A stretch of 64,000 nt of DNA from Actinokineospora terrae (GTDB lineage Bacteria; Actinomycetota; Actinomycetes; Mycobacteriales; Pseudonocardiaceae). Location: assembly GCF_900111175.1 (NCBI RefSeq), contig NZ_FOGI01000011.1, forward strand, positions 238,762-302,761, read 5' to 3'. The translations under genes and the position numbers were made by a program. Each line of letters opens with the position of its first letter. The first letter of the stretch is position 1. Shown piece after piece: positions 42,727 to 51,700 of this stretch. The notes under the pieces were generated by a model. It ran no database searches. It was not told the DNA's origin and saw only the letters and a list, made by a program, of their open reading frames with translations.

Positions 42727-42732
42727 TAGGTT
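42727..42732 (+). promoter_or_regulatory. Leaderless -10 box of SRPBCC gene
   Basis: TAGGTT followed by 7 nt and ATG at 42740. Confidence 0.6.
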
Positions 42733-42739
42733 CTGCGGT

Positions 42740-43213
42740 ATGGCCGGTGTTGTCGAGGTGCTGCGGAGCGCCCAGGTGCCTGCTCCGGTGGAGCGGGTGT
42801 GGGCGATCGTGTCGGATGCGGGGCGGGCGCCGGATTGGTTCAGCTTCGCGGAGCGGACCGAGGTGTTGTCCGGCGATGGGGTCGGGCAGCGGCGCAGGCA
42901 GTTCGGGCTGTGGGGGAACCGGCGGTCGGAGATCGACCAGGAGGTCGTGGCCTTCGACGCGCCGGTGCTGATCGGGTGGGTGCACAAGGCGGAGCGGTTG
43001 GACGGGAAGGCGGCGCCGACGTTGGCGAGGTCGACGCGGTTCACCATCGAGCTCCAGGCTGACGGCGAGCGGACGACGGTCACCCTGCGCACCGTCCAGG
43101 AGCCGGTCGACGCGCTGCGCGGGTTCCTCATGCGCACCGCGTGGACCAGGGAGATCAAGCGCCGGATGGACGAGTCGCTGGCCAGGTTGGCGCGGGCGGC
43201 GGAATCGGGGTGA
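42740..43213 (+). CDS. SRPBCC (START-like) family protein
   Basis: 157 residues. The pattern VEVLRSAQVPAPVERVWAIVSDAGRAPDWFSF...VEVVAFDAPVLIGW...RFTIELQADGERTTVTLRTV... is the polyketide cyclase/SRPBCC fold, which binds lipid or aromatic ligands. Inserted between cysM and rhomboid relative to M. tuberculosis. Function unknown. Confidence 0.85.
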   Translation: MAGVVEVLRSAQVPAPVERVWAIVSDAGRAPDWFSFAERTEVLSGDGVGQRRRQFGLWGNRRSEIDQEVVAFDAPVLIGWVHKAERLDGKAAPTLARSTRFTIELQADGERTTVTLRTVQEPVDALRGFLMRTAWTREIKRRMDESLARLARAAESG

Positions 43214-43254
43214 CCTCCGGGGTTTCGCCGGATCCGGTGCCCCGCGCGAGCACG

Positions 43255-43260
43255 TAGTCT
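43255..43260 (+). promoter_or_regulatory. Leaderless -10 box of rhomboid gene
   Basis: TAGTCT followed by 7 nt and GTG at 43268. Confidence 0.55.
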
Positions 43261-43267
43261 CACGGGT

Positions 43268-43888
43268 GTGAGCACCGCGCCCGTCCAGCCGAGCAAACCC
43301 GCAGCCCGGGTGTTCCCGCCGAACCCGGTGCAGGCGGTCATCGTCGTCGGCGGGTTCGCCGCGCTGCTGTACCTGATCGAGTTCCTCGATGCCGTGCTGC
43401 CCGCCGACCTCGACCAGTTCGGCATCATCGCGCGCGACAGCTCCGGGCTCGACGGCATCCTGTGGGCGCCGCTGCTGCACTCGGGCTGGGGCCACCTGGT
43501 GTCCAACACGCTGCCGCTGGTGGTGCTGGCGTTCCTGGCGATGGCCAACGGCCTGTCCCAGTGGATCGCGGTCACCGCCACCATCTGGCTGGTCAGCGGC
43601 GCGGGCGTGTGGCTGACCGCCAACCCCGGCACGGTCACCGTCGGCGCGTCCGGGCTGTGCTTCGGCTGGCTGCTGTTCCTGCTGGTGCGCGGCCTGTTCA
43701 CCCGCAGCGTCCTGCACATCGCGCTGGCGCTGGTGCTGCTCGGCTACTGGGGCACGATGCTGTTCGGCGTGCTGCCCGGCGACCCGGGGATCTCCTGGCA
43801 GGGCCACCTGTTCGGCGCGCTCGGCGGCGTGCTGGCCGCCTGGCTGGTGTCGATGGGCAACCGGTCGGTCACCAGGCAGGCCGCGTGA
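43268..43888 (+). CDS. Rhomboid-family intramembrane serine protease
   Basis: 206 residues from GTG. About six membrane segments; catalytic Ser in VGASGLCFGW and His in WQGHLFGALGG; HSGWGHLVSN is the conserved H-x-x-x-N-type site. Corresponds to Rv1337. Its stop overlaps the murI GTG (GTGA). Confidence 0.92.
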   Translation: MSTAPVQPSKPAARVFPPNPVQAVIVVGGFAALLYLIEFLDAVLPADLDQFGIIARDSSGLDGILWAPLLHSGWGHLVSNTLPLVVLAFLAMANGLSQWIAVTATIWLVSGAGVWLTANPGTVTVGASGLCFGWLLFLLVRGLFTRSVLHIALALVLLGYWGTMLFGVLPGDPGISWQGHLFGALGGVLAAWLVSMGNRSVTRQAA

Positions 43889-44676
43889 GCGCCCCGATCG
43901 GCATCTTCGACTCCGGCGTCGGCGGCCTGACCGTCGCGCGCTCGATCATCGACCAGCTCCCGCACGAGCGGCTGCGCTACCTCGGCGACACCGCCAACAC
44001 CCCGTACGGCCCGCGCCCGATCGCCGAGGTCCGCGAGATCACCCTGCGGCACACCGACGCGCTGGTCGGCAGCGGCGTCAAGATGCTGGTCCTGGCCTGC
44101 AACACCGCCTCGGCCGCGTGCCTGCGCGACGCCAGGGAGCGCTACGACATCCCGGTCGTCGAGGTCGTCGTCCCCGCCGTGCGCCGGGCGGCCGCGGTGA
44201 CCAAGACCGGCAGGGTCGGCGTGATCGGCACCACCGGCACCATCCGCTCCCGCGCCTACGACGACGCCTTCGCCGCTGCCCCGGGCATCGCGGTCACCGG
44301 CACGGCCTGCCCCAGGTTCGTCGACTTCGTCGAGCGCGGCATCACCTCCGGGCGCCAGGTCCTCGGTCTCGCCCAGACCTACCTGGAACCGTTGCAACAG
44401 GCCGCTGTGGACACACTCGTGCTCGGCTGCACGCACTACCCGCTGCTCACCGGCGTCCTGCAGGTCGTGATGGGACCGGACGTGACGCTGGTGTCGAGTG
44501 CGGAGGAGTGCGCGAAGGACGTCTTCCGGGTGCTCACCGAGACCGGTCTGCTGACCGAGGACGAGGACGAGCCGGTGCACGAGTTCAGCGCGACCGGTCC
44601 CGCTGAGCCGTTCGACCGGCTGGCCCGCCGCTTCCTCGGCCTCGGCGCGGGCCTTGCTCCATTGGCTCGATGGTGA
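43885..44676 (+). CDS. murI: Glutamate racemase
   Basis: 263 residues. Catalytic Cys in LACNTASAACL and LGCTHYPLL; GIFDSGVGGLTVAR and TANTPYGPR N-terminal motifs. It supplies D-glutamate for peptidoglycan. Equivalent to Rv1338, translationally coupled to rhomboid. Confidence 0.96.
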   Translation: MSAPIGIFDSGVGGLTVARSIIDQLPHERLRYLGDTANTPYGPRPIAEVREITLRHTDALVGSGVKMLVLACNTASAACLRDARERYDIPVVEVVVPAVRRAAAVTKTGRVGVIGTTGTIRSRAYDDAFAAAPGIAVTGTACPRFVDFVERGITSGRQVLGLAQTYLEPLQQAAVDTLVLGCTHYPLLTGVLQVVMGPDVTLVSSAEECAKDVFRVLTETGLLTEDEDEPVHEFSATGPAEPFDRLARRFLGLGAGLAPLARW

Positions 44677-44712
44677 TCGTGCCGCGATGCCCGCTGTGAC
44701 AGGCTGATCGGT

Positions 44713-45483
44713 GTGCTGCTGACCGTCCTCGGCTGCTCGGGAAGCGTCCCGGGCCCCCACGCCGCCTCGTCCGGGTACCTCGTCGAGGCGGACGGGTTCC
44801 TGCTCGCCGTCGAGCTCGGCAGCGGCACCCTCGCCGCCATGCAAGCGATCCGCGACCCGTTCGCGCTGGACGCACTGCTGTTCTCCCACTTGCACGCCGA
44901 CCACTGCGCGGACTTCGCGTCGCTGACCGTCTACCGGCGCTACCACCCGCGCCCCACCAGGGATCCCAGGGCCAACCGGTTACCCGTGCACGCGCCTGCG
45001 GCCGCCCCGCGCCGGTTCGCCGGGGCGTACGCGACCGACGAGGCCGAGTTGGCTGTCACGGATCTGTCCGATGTGTTCGACTTCCGCCCGCTGCGCGCCG
45101 GGACGTTCCACATCGGACCCTTCGAGGTGACCGCGGCGACCGCGGCGCACCCGTGCGAGGCCTACAGCTTCCGGATCGCCCACGGCGGCCGGTCCTTGGT
45201 GTACACCGGCGACACCGGCCTGTGCGGTCCGGTCACCGCGCTGGCCGATGGCGCGGACGTCGTGCTCGCCGAGGCGTCCTGGACGCACGGCTCCGGCGCC
45301 TCGACCGCGATGCACCTGTCCGGTCGGGAGGCCGGTGAGCTCGCCGCAGTGGCGGGCGCAGGCCGGTTGCTGGTCACCCACATCCCGCCGTGGACCGACC
45401 GCGACGCCGTGCGCGCGGAGGCCACCGCGGCCTTCCCCGGCGAGGTCACCCTCGTCCGGGAGGGCGCGGCCTACGAGCTCTAG
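44713..45483 (+). CDS. Metallo-beta-lactamase-fold phosphodiesterase (Rv1339-like)
   Basis: 256 residues from GTG with CAGGCT 7 nt upstream. Zinc motif SHLHADHCADF, then TAATAAHPCEAYSF, YTGDTGLC and VTHIPPW. The M. tuberculosis homologue Rv1339 is reported as a cAMP phosphodiesterase; the reaction here is inferred. Confidence 0.88.
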   Translation: MLLTVLGCSGSVPGPHAASSGYLVEADGFLLAVELGSGTLAAMQAIRDPFALDALLFSHLHADHCADFASLTVYRRYHPRPTRDPRANRLPVHAPAAAPRRFAGAYATDEAELAVTDLSDVFDFRPLRAGTFHIGPFEVTAATAAHPCEAYSFRIAHGGRSLVYTGDTGLCGPVTALADGADVVLAEASWTHGSGASTAMHLSGREAGELAAVAGAGRLLVTHIPPWTDRDAVRAEATAAFPGEVTLVREGAAYEL

Positions 45484-45494
45484 CGGTGGCCGGC

Positions 45495-45500
45495 TAGGCT
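45495..45500 (+). promoter_or_regulatory. Leaderless -10 box of rph
   Basis: TAGGCT followed by 6 nt and GTG at 45507. Confidence 0.65.
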
Positions 45501-45506
45501 GACCGG

Positions 45507-46268
45507 GTGGTGAGAAGCGACGGCAGGAACGACAACCAGCTCCGGGACATCACGATCACGCGCGGGTACCAGGACTGGCCCGCCGGATCGGTGCTGGTGT
45601 CCTTCGGCCGCACCAGGGTGCTGTGCGCGGCGAGCGTCACCGAGGGCGTCCCGCGCTGGCGCAAGGGCTCCGGGCTCGGCTGGGTCACCGCCGAGTACGC
45701 GATGCTGCCCTCGGCGACCAACACCCGCGGCGACCGCGAGTCGGTGAAGGGCCGCGTCGGCGGCCGCACGCACGAGATCAGCAGGCTCATCGGCCGGTCC
45801 CTGCGCGCCTGCATCGACCTGTCCGCGCTCGGGGAGAACACCATCCACCTCGACTGCGACGTGATCCAGGCCGACGGCGGCACCAGGACCGCGGCGATCA
45901 CCGGCGCCTACGTCGCGCTGGCCGACGCCATCACCTACCTGGGGGCCGCGCGCAAGCTCGCCGACCCGCAGCCGCTGTCCTGCGCGGTGTCGGCGGTCAG
46001 CGTCGGCGTCGTCGGCGGCCGGGTGCGCCTCGACCTGCCCTACGAGGAGGATGCGCGCGCCGAGGTCGACATGAACGTGGTCGCCACCGACGCCGGGACG
46101 CTCATCGAGGTCCAGGGCACCGGCGAGGGCGCCACCTTCGCCCGCTCCACCCTCGACGCCATGCTCGACCTCGCCCTCGCGGGCTGCGCCGAGCTCAACC
46201 GCGTCCAGGCCGAGGCGCTCGCGCTGCCCTACCCGGGCACCCTGCCCGAGCCGAAGGGCTCCCGGTGA
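45507..46268 (+). CDS. rph: RNase PH
   Basis: 253 residues from GTG. Motifs: GSVLVSFGRTRVLCAASV, WVTAEYAMLPSATNTR, GGRTHEISRLIGRSLRA, DCDVIQADGGTRTAAITGA. Phosphorolytic 3' exoribonuclease for tRNA maturation. Overlaps rdgB by 4 nt (GTGA). Equivalent to Rv1340. Confidence 0.96.
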   Translation: MVRSDGRNDNQLRDITITRGYQDWPAGSVLVSFGRTRVLCAASVTEGVPRWRKGSGLGWVTAEYAMLPSATNTRGDRESVKGRVGGRTHEISRLIGRSLRACIDLSALGENTIHLDCDVIQADGGTRTAAITGAYVALADAITYLGAARKLADPQPLSCAVSAVSVGVVGGRVRLDLPYEEDARAEVDMNVVATDAGTLIEVQGTGEGATFARSTLDAMLDLALAGCAELNRVQAEALALPYPGTLPEPKGSR

Positions 46269-46867
46269 CCCGCGTCCTGCTGGCCAGCCGCAACGCCAAG
46301 AAGCTGGCCGAGCTGCGCCGCATCCTGGCCGCCGAGCGGGTCGAGGGCATCGAGATCGTCGGCCTCGACGACGTGCCCGAGTTCCCGGAGGCCCCGGAGA
46401 CCGGCGCGACCTTCGAGGAGAACGCCCTGGCCAAGGCCCGCGACGCGGTCGCCGCGACCGGTCTGCCCGCCATCGCCGACGACTCCGGCATCGCGATCGA
46501 CGCCCTCAACGGCATGCCCGGCGTCCTCTCGGCCCGCTGGTCCGGCGGCCACGGCGCCGACGAGGCCAACCTCCACCTCGTCCTGGCCCAACTCGGCGAC
46601 GTCCCCGACGACCGCCGCGGCGGTGGCTTCGTCTGCGCCATCGCCCTGGTCCGCCCGGACGGCACCGAGACCACCCTGCGGGCCGACTGGCGCGGCGTCA
46701 TCACCCGCGAACCCAGCGGCACCAACGGCTTCGGCTACGACCCCATCTTCCGCCCGGACGGCCACGACCGGACCTCGGCGGAGCTGTCCCCCGCGGAGAA
46801 GGACGCCATCTCCCACCGCGGGCAGGCCCTGCGCCTGCTGCTGCCCCACCTGGCCGCGCTCGCGTAG
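46265..46867 (+). CDS. rdgB: dITP/XTP pyrophosphatase
   Basis: 200 residues. Motifs: LLASRNAKKLAELRRIL, TGATFEENALAKARDA, IADDSGIAIDALNGMPGVLSARW, GTNGFGYDPIF, ISHRGQAL. It removes non-canonical purine nucleotides. Its stop directly abuts the stop of the convergent lipoprotein gene. Confidence 0.96.
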   Translation: MTRVLLASRNAKKLAELRRILAAERVEGIEIVGLDDVPEFPEAPETGATFEENALAKARDAVAATGLPAIADDSGIAIDALNGMPGVLSARWSGGHGADEANLHLVLAQLGDVPDDRRGGGFVCAIALVRPDGTETTLRADWRGVITREPSGTNGFGYDPIFRPDGHDRTSAELSPAEKDAISHRGQALRLLLPHLAALA

Positions 46868-47752
46868 TCAGGACAGGTACGGGTCCAGGACCGCCGCGCC
46901 CGCGGTGACGGCCTTGCGGGCACTGGCCCAGCGGGTGCCCAGGGGGTACTCGGTGAGCAGGACGACCGTGTAGCGCCAGTGCTCGCCGACCAGGCCGGTG
47001 GTGTGCACGACGATGTCGTTGGTGCTGTTCGACCAGCCCTGCTTGACCGCCCAGGTGGCGGAGATGGCGGTGGGGATGCCGAAGGTCTGGTCGAAACCGT
47101 CCGCGGCCTCGGGGGTCGAGGCGGCCAGGGCGTCGACCACGAGGTCCCGGTCGGCCGCCGGGAGGTCGTCGAGGATGTAGTCGTAGACCCCGGCCACGTC
47201 GCGGGCGGTCAGCAGGACGTCGCCCCAGCGGCCGACGATGGCGGGCGGCTCGGTGCCGGTCAGGCCCATCCGCCTGGTCGAGCGGGTGAGCAGGTCGACG
47301 CCGCCCTGGCGGACCCACAGCGCGGTGGCGATGTCGTCGTCGGAGGCGCTGAGCATCGCGGCGATCTGCTTGCGGGTCGCGGCGGTCGGACCCTCGGCGA
47401 GGACGTCGACCGCGATCACCAGCTTCACCAGCGACGCCGACCGGAACTGGCGCTCCGGCTCGACCGCGACGACATCGGCCCCGGTGTCGCGGTCCACCAC
47501 CAGCACCCCGACCCGGGCGGTCCCCAGCACCGACCGCACCGCCGCGGTGATCGCCGCCGGGTCGGGCATCTCGGCCGCCCTGACCTCCGGCGCCGCCTGG
47601 ACCGTGGGCGCCTTGGTCGGTGTCTCGGCGGCGGTCTGCGCAGCGGTCGTCTGGGTGAGTACCTGCACGGTGGGCTGCTCCGCGGCCGACCCGCACCCGG
47701 CGACGGACAAGGCGACGAGGCCGATCAGAGCCAGGTTCCGGAGTGGGCGCAC
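46868..47752 (-). CDS. Serine hydrolase-like lipoprotein (beta-lactamase fold)
   Basis: 294 residues from GTG at 47752. A signal with lipobox LSVAGC predicts membrane lipid attachment. A linker rich in Thr/Ala/Val is followed by a beta-lactamase/PBP-like domain (about 75-290) with the SxxK motif SASLVK. No clear SDN or KTG triad is visible, so hydrolase activity is uncertain. Confidence 0.8.
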   Translation of the reverse strand: MRPLRNLALIGLVALSVAGCGSAAEQPTVQVLTQTTAAQTAAETPTKAPTVQAAPEVRAAEMPDPAAITAAVRSVLGTARVGVLVVDRDTGADVVAVEPERQFRSASLVKLVIAVDVLAEGPTAATRKQIAAMLSASDDDIATALWVRQGGVDLLTRSTRRMGLTGTEPPAIVGRWGDVLLTARDVAGVYDYILDDLPAADRDLVVDALAASTPEAADGFDQTFGIPTAISATWAVKQGWSNSTNDIVVHTTGLVGEHWRYTVVLLTEYPLGTRWASARKAVTAGAAVLDPYLS

Positions 47753-47877
47753 GTCCGGTGAAACGCCACCCCACCGGGGAAGGTTGACCCGGTCGGGCGG
47801 CAACTTCCCTGGTGGGCGGGCCGTAACGGCACCGCACCGGGATCCGTTGCCCCGACCGGGCGACCCTCACCGGATTC

Positions 47878-48351
47878 TCAGACGGAGATGTCCCGGCGCA
47901 GCTTCGCGACGTGCCCGGTGGCCTTCACGTTGTACCCGGCGTGCGCGATCTTGCCCTCCGGGTCGACCACGAAGGTGGACCGGATCACGCCGGTGACCGT
48001 CTTGCCGTAGAGCTGCTTCTCGCCGTAGGCGCCGTACGCGGTCAGGACGGTCTTGTCCGGGTCCGACAGCAACGGGAAGGTCAGGCCCTCCTCGGCGACG
48101 AACTTGGCCAGCTTCGCGGGCTTGTCGGGGGAGATGCCCAGGACGGTGTAGCCGGCGTCGTTGAACTCGGCGAGGTTGTCCCGGAAGTCGCAGGCCTGCT
48201 TGGTGCAGCCCGGGGTGGAGGCGGCCGGGTAGAAGTAGACGACGACGGACTGGCCGCGGAAGTCCGACAGCGACACCTCGGTGCCCTCGCTGTCGGGAAG
48301 GGTGAACTCCGGTGCCGCGTCACCGGGGGACAGGCGCAACTGTTCGGTCAT
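47878..48351 (-). CDS. bcp: Peroxiredoxin, Bcp/PrxQ type
   Basis: 157 residues from ATG. Peroxidatic Cys49 and resolving Cys54 in STPGCTKQACDFRD, five residues apart as in PrxQ; FPLLSDPDKTV and RSTFVVDPEGKI. Thiol-dependent peroxide reduction in the cytoplasm. Confidence 0.96.
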   Translation of the reverse strand: MTEQLRLSPGDAAPEFTLPDSEGTEVSLSDFRGQSVVVYFYPAASTPGCTKQACDFRDNLAEFNDAGYTVLGISPDKPAKLAKFVAEEGLTFPLLSDPDKTVLTAYGAYGEKQLYGKTVTGVIRSTFVVDPEGKIAHAGYNVKATGHVAKLRRDISV

Positions 48352-48372
48352 GCCCAGGACGCTAGCGCGCCG

Positions 48373-48897
48373 CTACGCCTGCCCGTCGAACACGGTCACC
48401 ACCGCCGCGCCCGCCGGGTCCGGCTGCGCGCTGACCACCAGCGCCGCCTTCTCCGGCGGCAGCGCGAACGCCACCAGGAACCGCGTGCTGCGACCCGGCG
48501 CCACCGCCTCCGCGCCCACCGCTCCGGTGTACCCCTGCGCCGAGTCGACCACCTGCCTGCTCGCCGCCCCGTCCGCCACCGCGGACAACGACAGCAACGT
48601 CGGCGAGTACGGCGAGGTCCCGTCGTTGCGCACGGTCATCTCGAACCCGACCGCCCTCGACACCGCCGGGAACGCCGACCCGGTCGGCACGAACGACTTG
48701 GGCGCCGACACGGTGATCGTCAACCCCATCCCCAACGCCGTCGGCTCCCCACTCCGCGTCGGCTGGCTCACCCCGGCCAGATCCGCGCTCGTAGGCACCG
48801 GCGCCGTGACCGTCGCCGAGTACGCGGTGGCGCTACCGCAGCCGGTGATCGCCACCAAGAGCGCGCAGCAAGCGGCCACGAGCGCGACGATCTTCAC
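48373..48897 (-). CDS. Putative lipoprotein, DUF4352-like
   Basis: 174 residues from GTG at 48897 with GGAAGAGG upstream. Lipobox AITGCGSA. The rest is beta-rich, with TVSAPKSFVPTGSAFPAVSRAVGFEMTVRNDGTSPYSP resembling DUF4352 immunoglobulin-like domains. Function unknown. Confidence 0.8.
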   Translation of the reverse strand: MKIVALVAACCALLVAITGCGSATAYSATVTAPVPTSADLAGVSQPTRSGEPTALGMGLTITVSAPKSFVPTGSAFPAVSRAVGFEMTVRNDGTSPYSPTLLSLSAVADGAASRQVVDSAQGYTGAVGAEAVAPGRSTRFLVAFALPPEKAALVVSAQPDPAGAAVVTVFDGQA

Positions 48898-49370
48898 GGG
48901 ACATGCCTCTTCCTGGCGGGGACTCGAGCTGTGCACCCCCACCATGGCACCAGTCCCCGCCACCCCGCCGAGCCGAATAGGCCGTTGAGTCGTACCTGGT
49001 TCCGCACTGTGGCCGACCCGTGATCACCGCCGCACCCAGCGTGACCACCCCCACTGCCCCCCGTGTCAGTCGATCATCCGATGATCGCCACCGGACCAGC
49101 CCCCGCACCTCGTCGACCGACTCTCACCCGCCCCTGAACTTCACCCGGTTCAGCGACAGAAGTTATCCACATCTGGATCTTCGGAAGGGTGCTTTCAAGA
49201 TCGCCTGTCGTGGGGTGCCGATAGACTGGCACTGGGACGCCCCCCGGTGTGGGTGGGGGCTGGGCCGGGTCGGGACCGCGTGCGCGCGAAGCGGTTGAGG
49301 CAGGGTAAGAGGGCTCATGGCGGCGCAAAGTCGCCACCCGCACGCCGCGTCGTAAAACGCCGCCCCGCAG
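48898..49370. other. Gene-free stretch before tandem array
   Basis: No gene recognised. A TTATCCACA 9-mer (49163-49171) and a TAGACT box at about 49221 are present; whether anything is transcribed is unclear. Confidence 0.4.
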
Positions 49371-50168
49371 GTGACAGCCCATTTGGTCGCACACTGGACG
49401 CGATGGCCGAAGGCCAAGCGGCCAACGCCGGTTCCGCCGCCGACCGCACCGTGAGCGACAAGCGCAGCGGCGACATGCTCGACGCGAGGCCCGTCAGACC
49501 CGTGCGAGCACGCTGGGTCAGGCCCCCGCCGCCCCATGGGCGACAACCCATCAGTCACACACCCGATGCGACGGCCGAAGGTCCGAGCGAGGCCCCCGCT
49601 GGCCCCAGTCCGCTCCAGGTGTTCCGCTCGTTCGTCCGCTACGCAAGCTCCGCAGGACTCCCCGCTTCACACCTTCCGCGCCCACCGTGCCGTGAGCCAC
49701 AACCCCGCCGGTTACCCACCTTGATGCGACGACCGAGCGGCCATGCTGGGGCAGACGCCCGCCCCACCGTGGCCGACAACCCCATCAGAAACGCCCGATG
49801 CGACGACCGAAGGCCAAGCGGCCCGCTGGGTCCGCCGCACCATGGGCGACAAGCCCACTGGTTACCTACTCGATGTGAGGGCCAACGGCCCGAACGAGCC
49901 CACGCCGGGTCCGCAGCCCACCGCACCGTGGGCGACAAACCCATTGGTTACACACTCGACGTGAGGGCCGCTAGGCCCGAGCGAGCACCGCTGGGTCGAG
50001 AGTGATCGCACCGTGGGCGACAGCCCTGTTGGTTACCTACCTTGATGCGATGACCGAGGGTCGAGCGAACCCCGCTGGGTCCGGCGCCGACCGCACCGTG
50101 GGGGTCCGGGGGCTCGGCCCCCGGGTCGGAGGACGAGCGACCCCGTCCACGCGTTCTGTGGACATGGG
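49371..50168. repeat. Degenerate approximately 85-bp tandem repeat array
   Basis: About ten units, starting near 49371, 49446, 49531, 49619, 49681, 49763, 49836, 49922, 50007 and 50092. Unit landmarks: GCACCGTGGGCGACA, CCCATTGGTTACCTACTCG, GATGCGACGGCCGAAGG, and CGCTGGGTCCG. The fourth unit is badly eroded. Unit lengths (about 62-88) are not multiples of three, so the landmarks change frame along the array; this argues against coding. It stops beside the tRNA-Leu gene. Confidence 0.75.
50106..50124 (-). terminator. Hairpin downstream of tRNA-Leu
   Basis: 8-bp stem CCGGGGGC-TCG-GCCCCCGG, 59 nt past the tRNA 3' end on the minus strand. Confidence 0.55.
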
Positions 50169-50182
50169 TAGCCCAGAGCTCG

Positions 50183-50256
50183 TGGGGCCGGAGAGACTCG
50201 AACTCTCACTGGCACGGACCTAAACCGTGTGCCTCTGCCAATTGGGCTACGGCCCC
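50183..50256 (-). tRNA. tRNA-Leu(UAG), 74 nt with short variable arm
   Basis: Acceptor stem GGGGCCG/CGGCCCC with discriminator A, D arm GCCCAATTGGCAGAGGC, anticodon arm CACGG-TTTAGGT-CCGTG (anticodon TAG), five-nt variable loop CCAGT, and T arm GAGAG-TTCGAGT-CTCTC. CCA is not encoded. Leu tRNAs normally have a long variable arm; this one has class I geometry. Confidence 0.9.
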
Positions 50257-50354
50257 CGGGTAGCGTTCACAGCCTAATCGGCGTGGCCCGTGCGTGGGCG
50301 GGGTGGTCGGTGATCTACCGTTGGGGCTGTTGGTTGGGTTGCGAGGAGGATGCA

Positions 50355-50576
50355 GTGGCGCGGGATCCCGACACCATCCAGCGTGAGATCGAGCAGGCGC
50401 GGGACGCGCTGGCGGCGACGTTGGACCAGCTGAGTGTGAAGGCCAGTCCGAAGCGGCTGGTGGAGAGTGCGAAGTCCGGCGCGCGGTCGCGGTTGGACGA
50501 CCCGAAGGTGCGGTACGCGCTGATCGGGGTGGGCGTGCTGGTTGGCCTGCTCGTGGTGCGGCGGTTGTTCCGCTAG
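50355..50576 (+). CDS. DUF3618 membrane protein
   Basis: 73 residues from GTG with GAGGAGG upstream. PDTIQREIEQARDALAATLDQLSVKASP is the family signature, then a membrane helix (about 52-69; YALIGVGVLVGLLVV) and RRLFR. Its TAG and the convergent gene's TAG share the CTAG at 50573-50576. Confidence 0.92.
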   Translation: MARDPDTIQREIEQARDALAATLDQLSVKASPKRLVESAKSGARSRLDDPKVRYALIGVGVLVGLLVVRRLFR

Positions 50577-50887
50577 GCCATGGCCGCTGGGGGCGGTGCG
50601 GGGGCTTTGTCCGTGCGCGCCTGGGTGGGGATGGCGGTGACCGGGTTGTCCAGGCCGAGCCGGGCGGTGAGGTAGGCGGCGGTGAAGCCGACCGCGTCGC
50701 CGTCGAGGGTGTGCACGACGGTGCGCTTCTTGTCGTTGGCGAGGAGTTCCTCGACGAGGGTGTCGGCGCGTTCGCGGGCGGTGACCAGGTCGGGCGCGGT
50801 GGCGGTCTTGGTCTGGCCCTTGGCCTTGACCTCGACGGTCCAGTCGGTGCCGCGCGCGGTGTAGTTGGCCAGGATCGGTTCGTACAT
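50573..50887 (-). CDS. HicB-like hypothetical protein
   Basis: 104 residues from ATG at 50887 with GGAGGGG upstream. The N-terminal half (YTARGTDWTVEVKAKGQTKTATAPDLVTARERADTLVEELLAND) resembles the partial RNase H-like HicB fold. No HicA partner is adjacent, so it need not be an antitoxin. C-terminal Pro/Ala tail. Confidence 0.7.
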   Translation of the reverse strand: MYEPILANYTARGTDWTVEVKAKGQTKTATAPDLVTARERADTLVEELLANDKKRTVVHTLDGDAVGFTAAYLTARLGLDNPVTAIPTQARTDKAPAPPPAAMA

Positions 50888-51000
50888 GGCTCGCCCCTCC
50901 TGCTCCGGTGCGTCGCGGGGAGGCGAGGCGTGCGTCCCCACACCGCTGAGCTTGCGCGCCGTGGCGGGTTTCCGCTCGTCGACGGCGGCGGACTGGGCTT

Positions 51001-51624
51001 CTACCTGGGGTCGGCCAGTGCGTCGAGTCCGCCCCAGAGGACGCGGGTGAGGTGGTCGGCGGCCTGGTCGGCGGTGATGTCGTCGCGGCCGACGTACCAG
51101 AGGGAGAGCCGTTCGCAGGCGCCGACGACGGTCTGGGCGGCGACTTCGAGGTCGGTGGGCGCGGTGTCGGGCAGGAACGCCGTGAACAGCGCGATGTTGA
51201 TCTCCACTTGTTCCTGCCGGACGGCCTCGACCTCGGCCGCGGCGGCCTGACCGGCGACGGCGGCCTCGTTGCGCAGGACCAGCGACCAGGCCCGGCGGTG
51301 GGCGTCGGTGAACTCGAAGAAGGCGACCAGGCCGCGGCGCAGTGCGTCGCGCGGGTCGGTGGCGCCGATGACGGCCTGGGTGGTGGCGGTGGCGAGGTGG
51401 GCGCGGGCCTGGCGGATGCAGGCGACCAGCAGGCCTTCCTTGGAGCCGAAGTACTCGTAGATCATCGGCTTGGAGACCCCGCAGCGCTCGGCGATCTCGT
51501 CCATGGAGGCCGCCAGGTAGCCGCGGTCGGCGAAGATCTCCTCGGCGACGGCGACCATCTGCCGCTCGCGTTCGGCGCGGGGCATGCGGCGCTTGCGGGT
51601 CTGCTCCGGCGCGGTGCTCACCAC
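51001..51624 (-). CDS. TetR-family regulator of flavin monooxygenase
   Basis: 207 residues (start GTG 51624, or 51621). HTH about 18-62: VAEEIFADRGYLAASMDEIAERCGVSKPMIYEYFGSKEGLL. Divergent from the monooxygenase, with a palindrome between. Confidence 0.9.
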   Translation of the reverse strand: MVSTAPEQTRKRRMPRAERERQMVAVAEEIFADRGYLAASMDEIAERCGVSKPMIYEYFGSKEGLLVACIRQARAHLATATTQAVIGATDPRDALRRGLVAFFEFTDAHRRAWSLVLRNEAAVAGQAAAAEVEAVRQEQVEINIALFTAFLPDTAPTDLEVAAQTVVGACERLSLWYVGRDDITADQAADHLTRVLWGGLDALADPR

Positions 51625-51637
51625 GGCACTCTACCGC

Positions 51638-51660
51638 AAGTAACCTACTTCCAGTAAGGT
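51638..51660. promoter_or_regulatory. TetR operator-like palindrome
   Basis: AAGTA-ACC-TACTT at 51638-51650, followed by a further half-site AGTAAGGT (51653-51660), in the 76-nt divergent region. Confidence 0.65.
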
Positions 51661-51700
51661 GACCGCGGGTAACACCTGATCGAGGGCATGGAGGGCCGCC

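Noticed and set aside
49247..50005. 252-codon frame across the tandem repeat array
   Set aside because: Repeat units shift frame within it, so the peptide is not periodic although the DNA is; no ribosome binding site.
49371..50168. CRISPR array
   Set aside because: Units are long (about 85 bp), diverged throughout, without constant repeats and variable spacers, and no cas genes are near.
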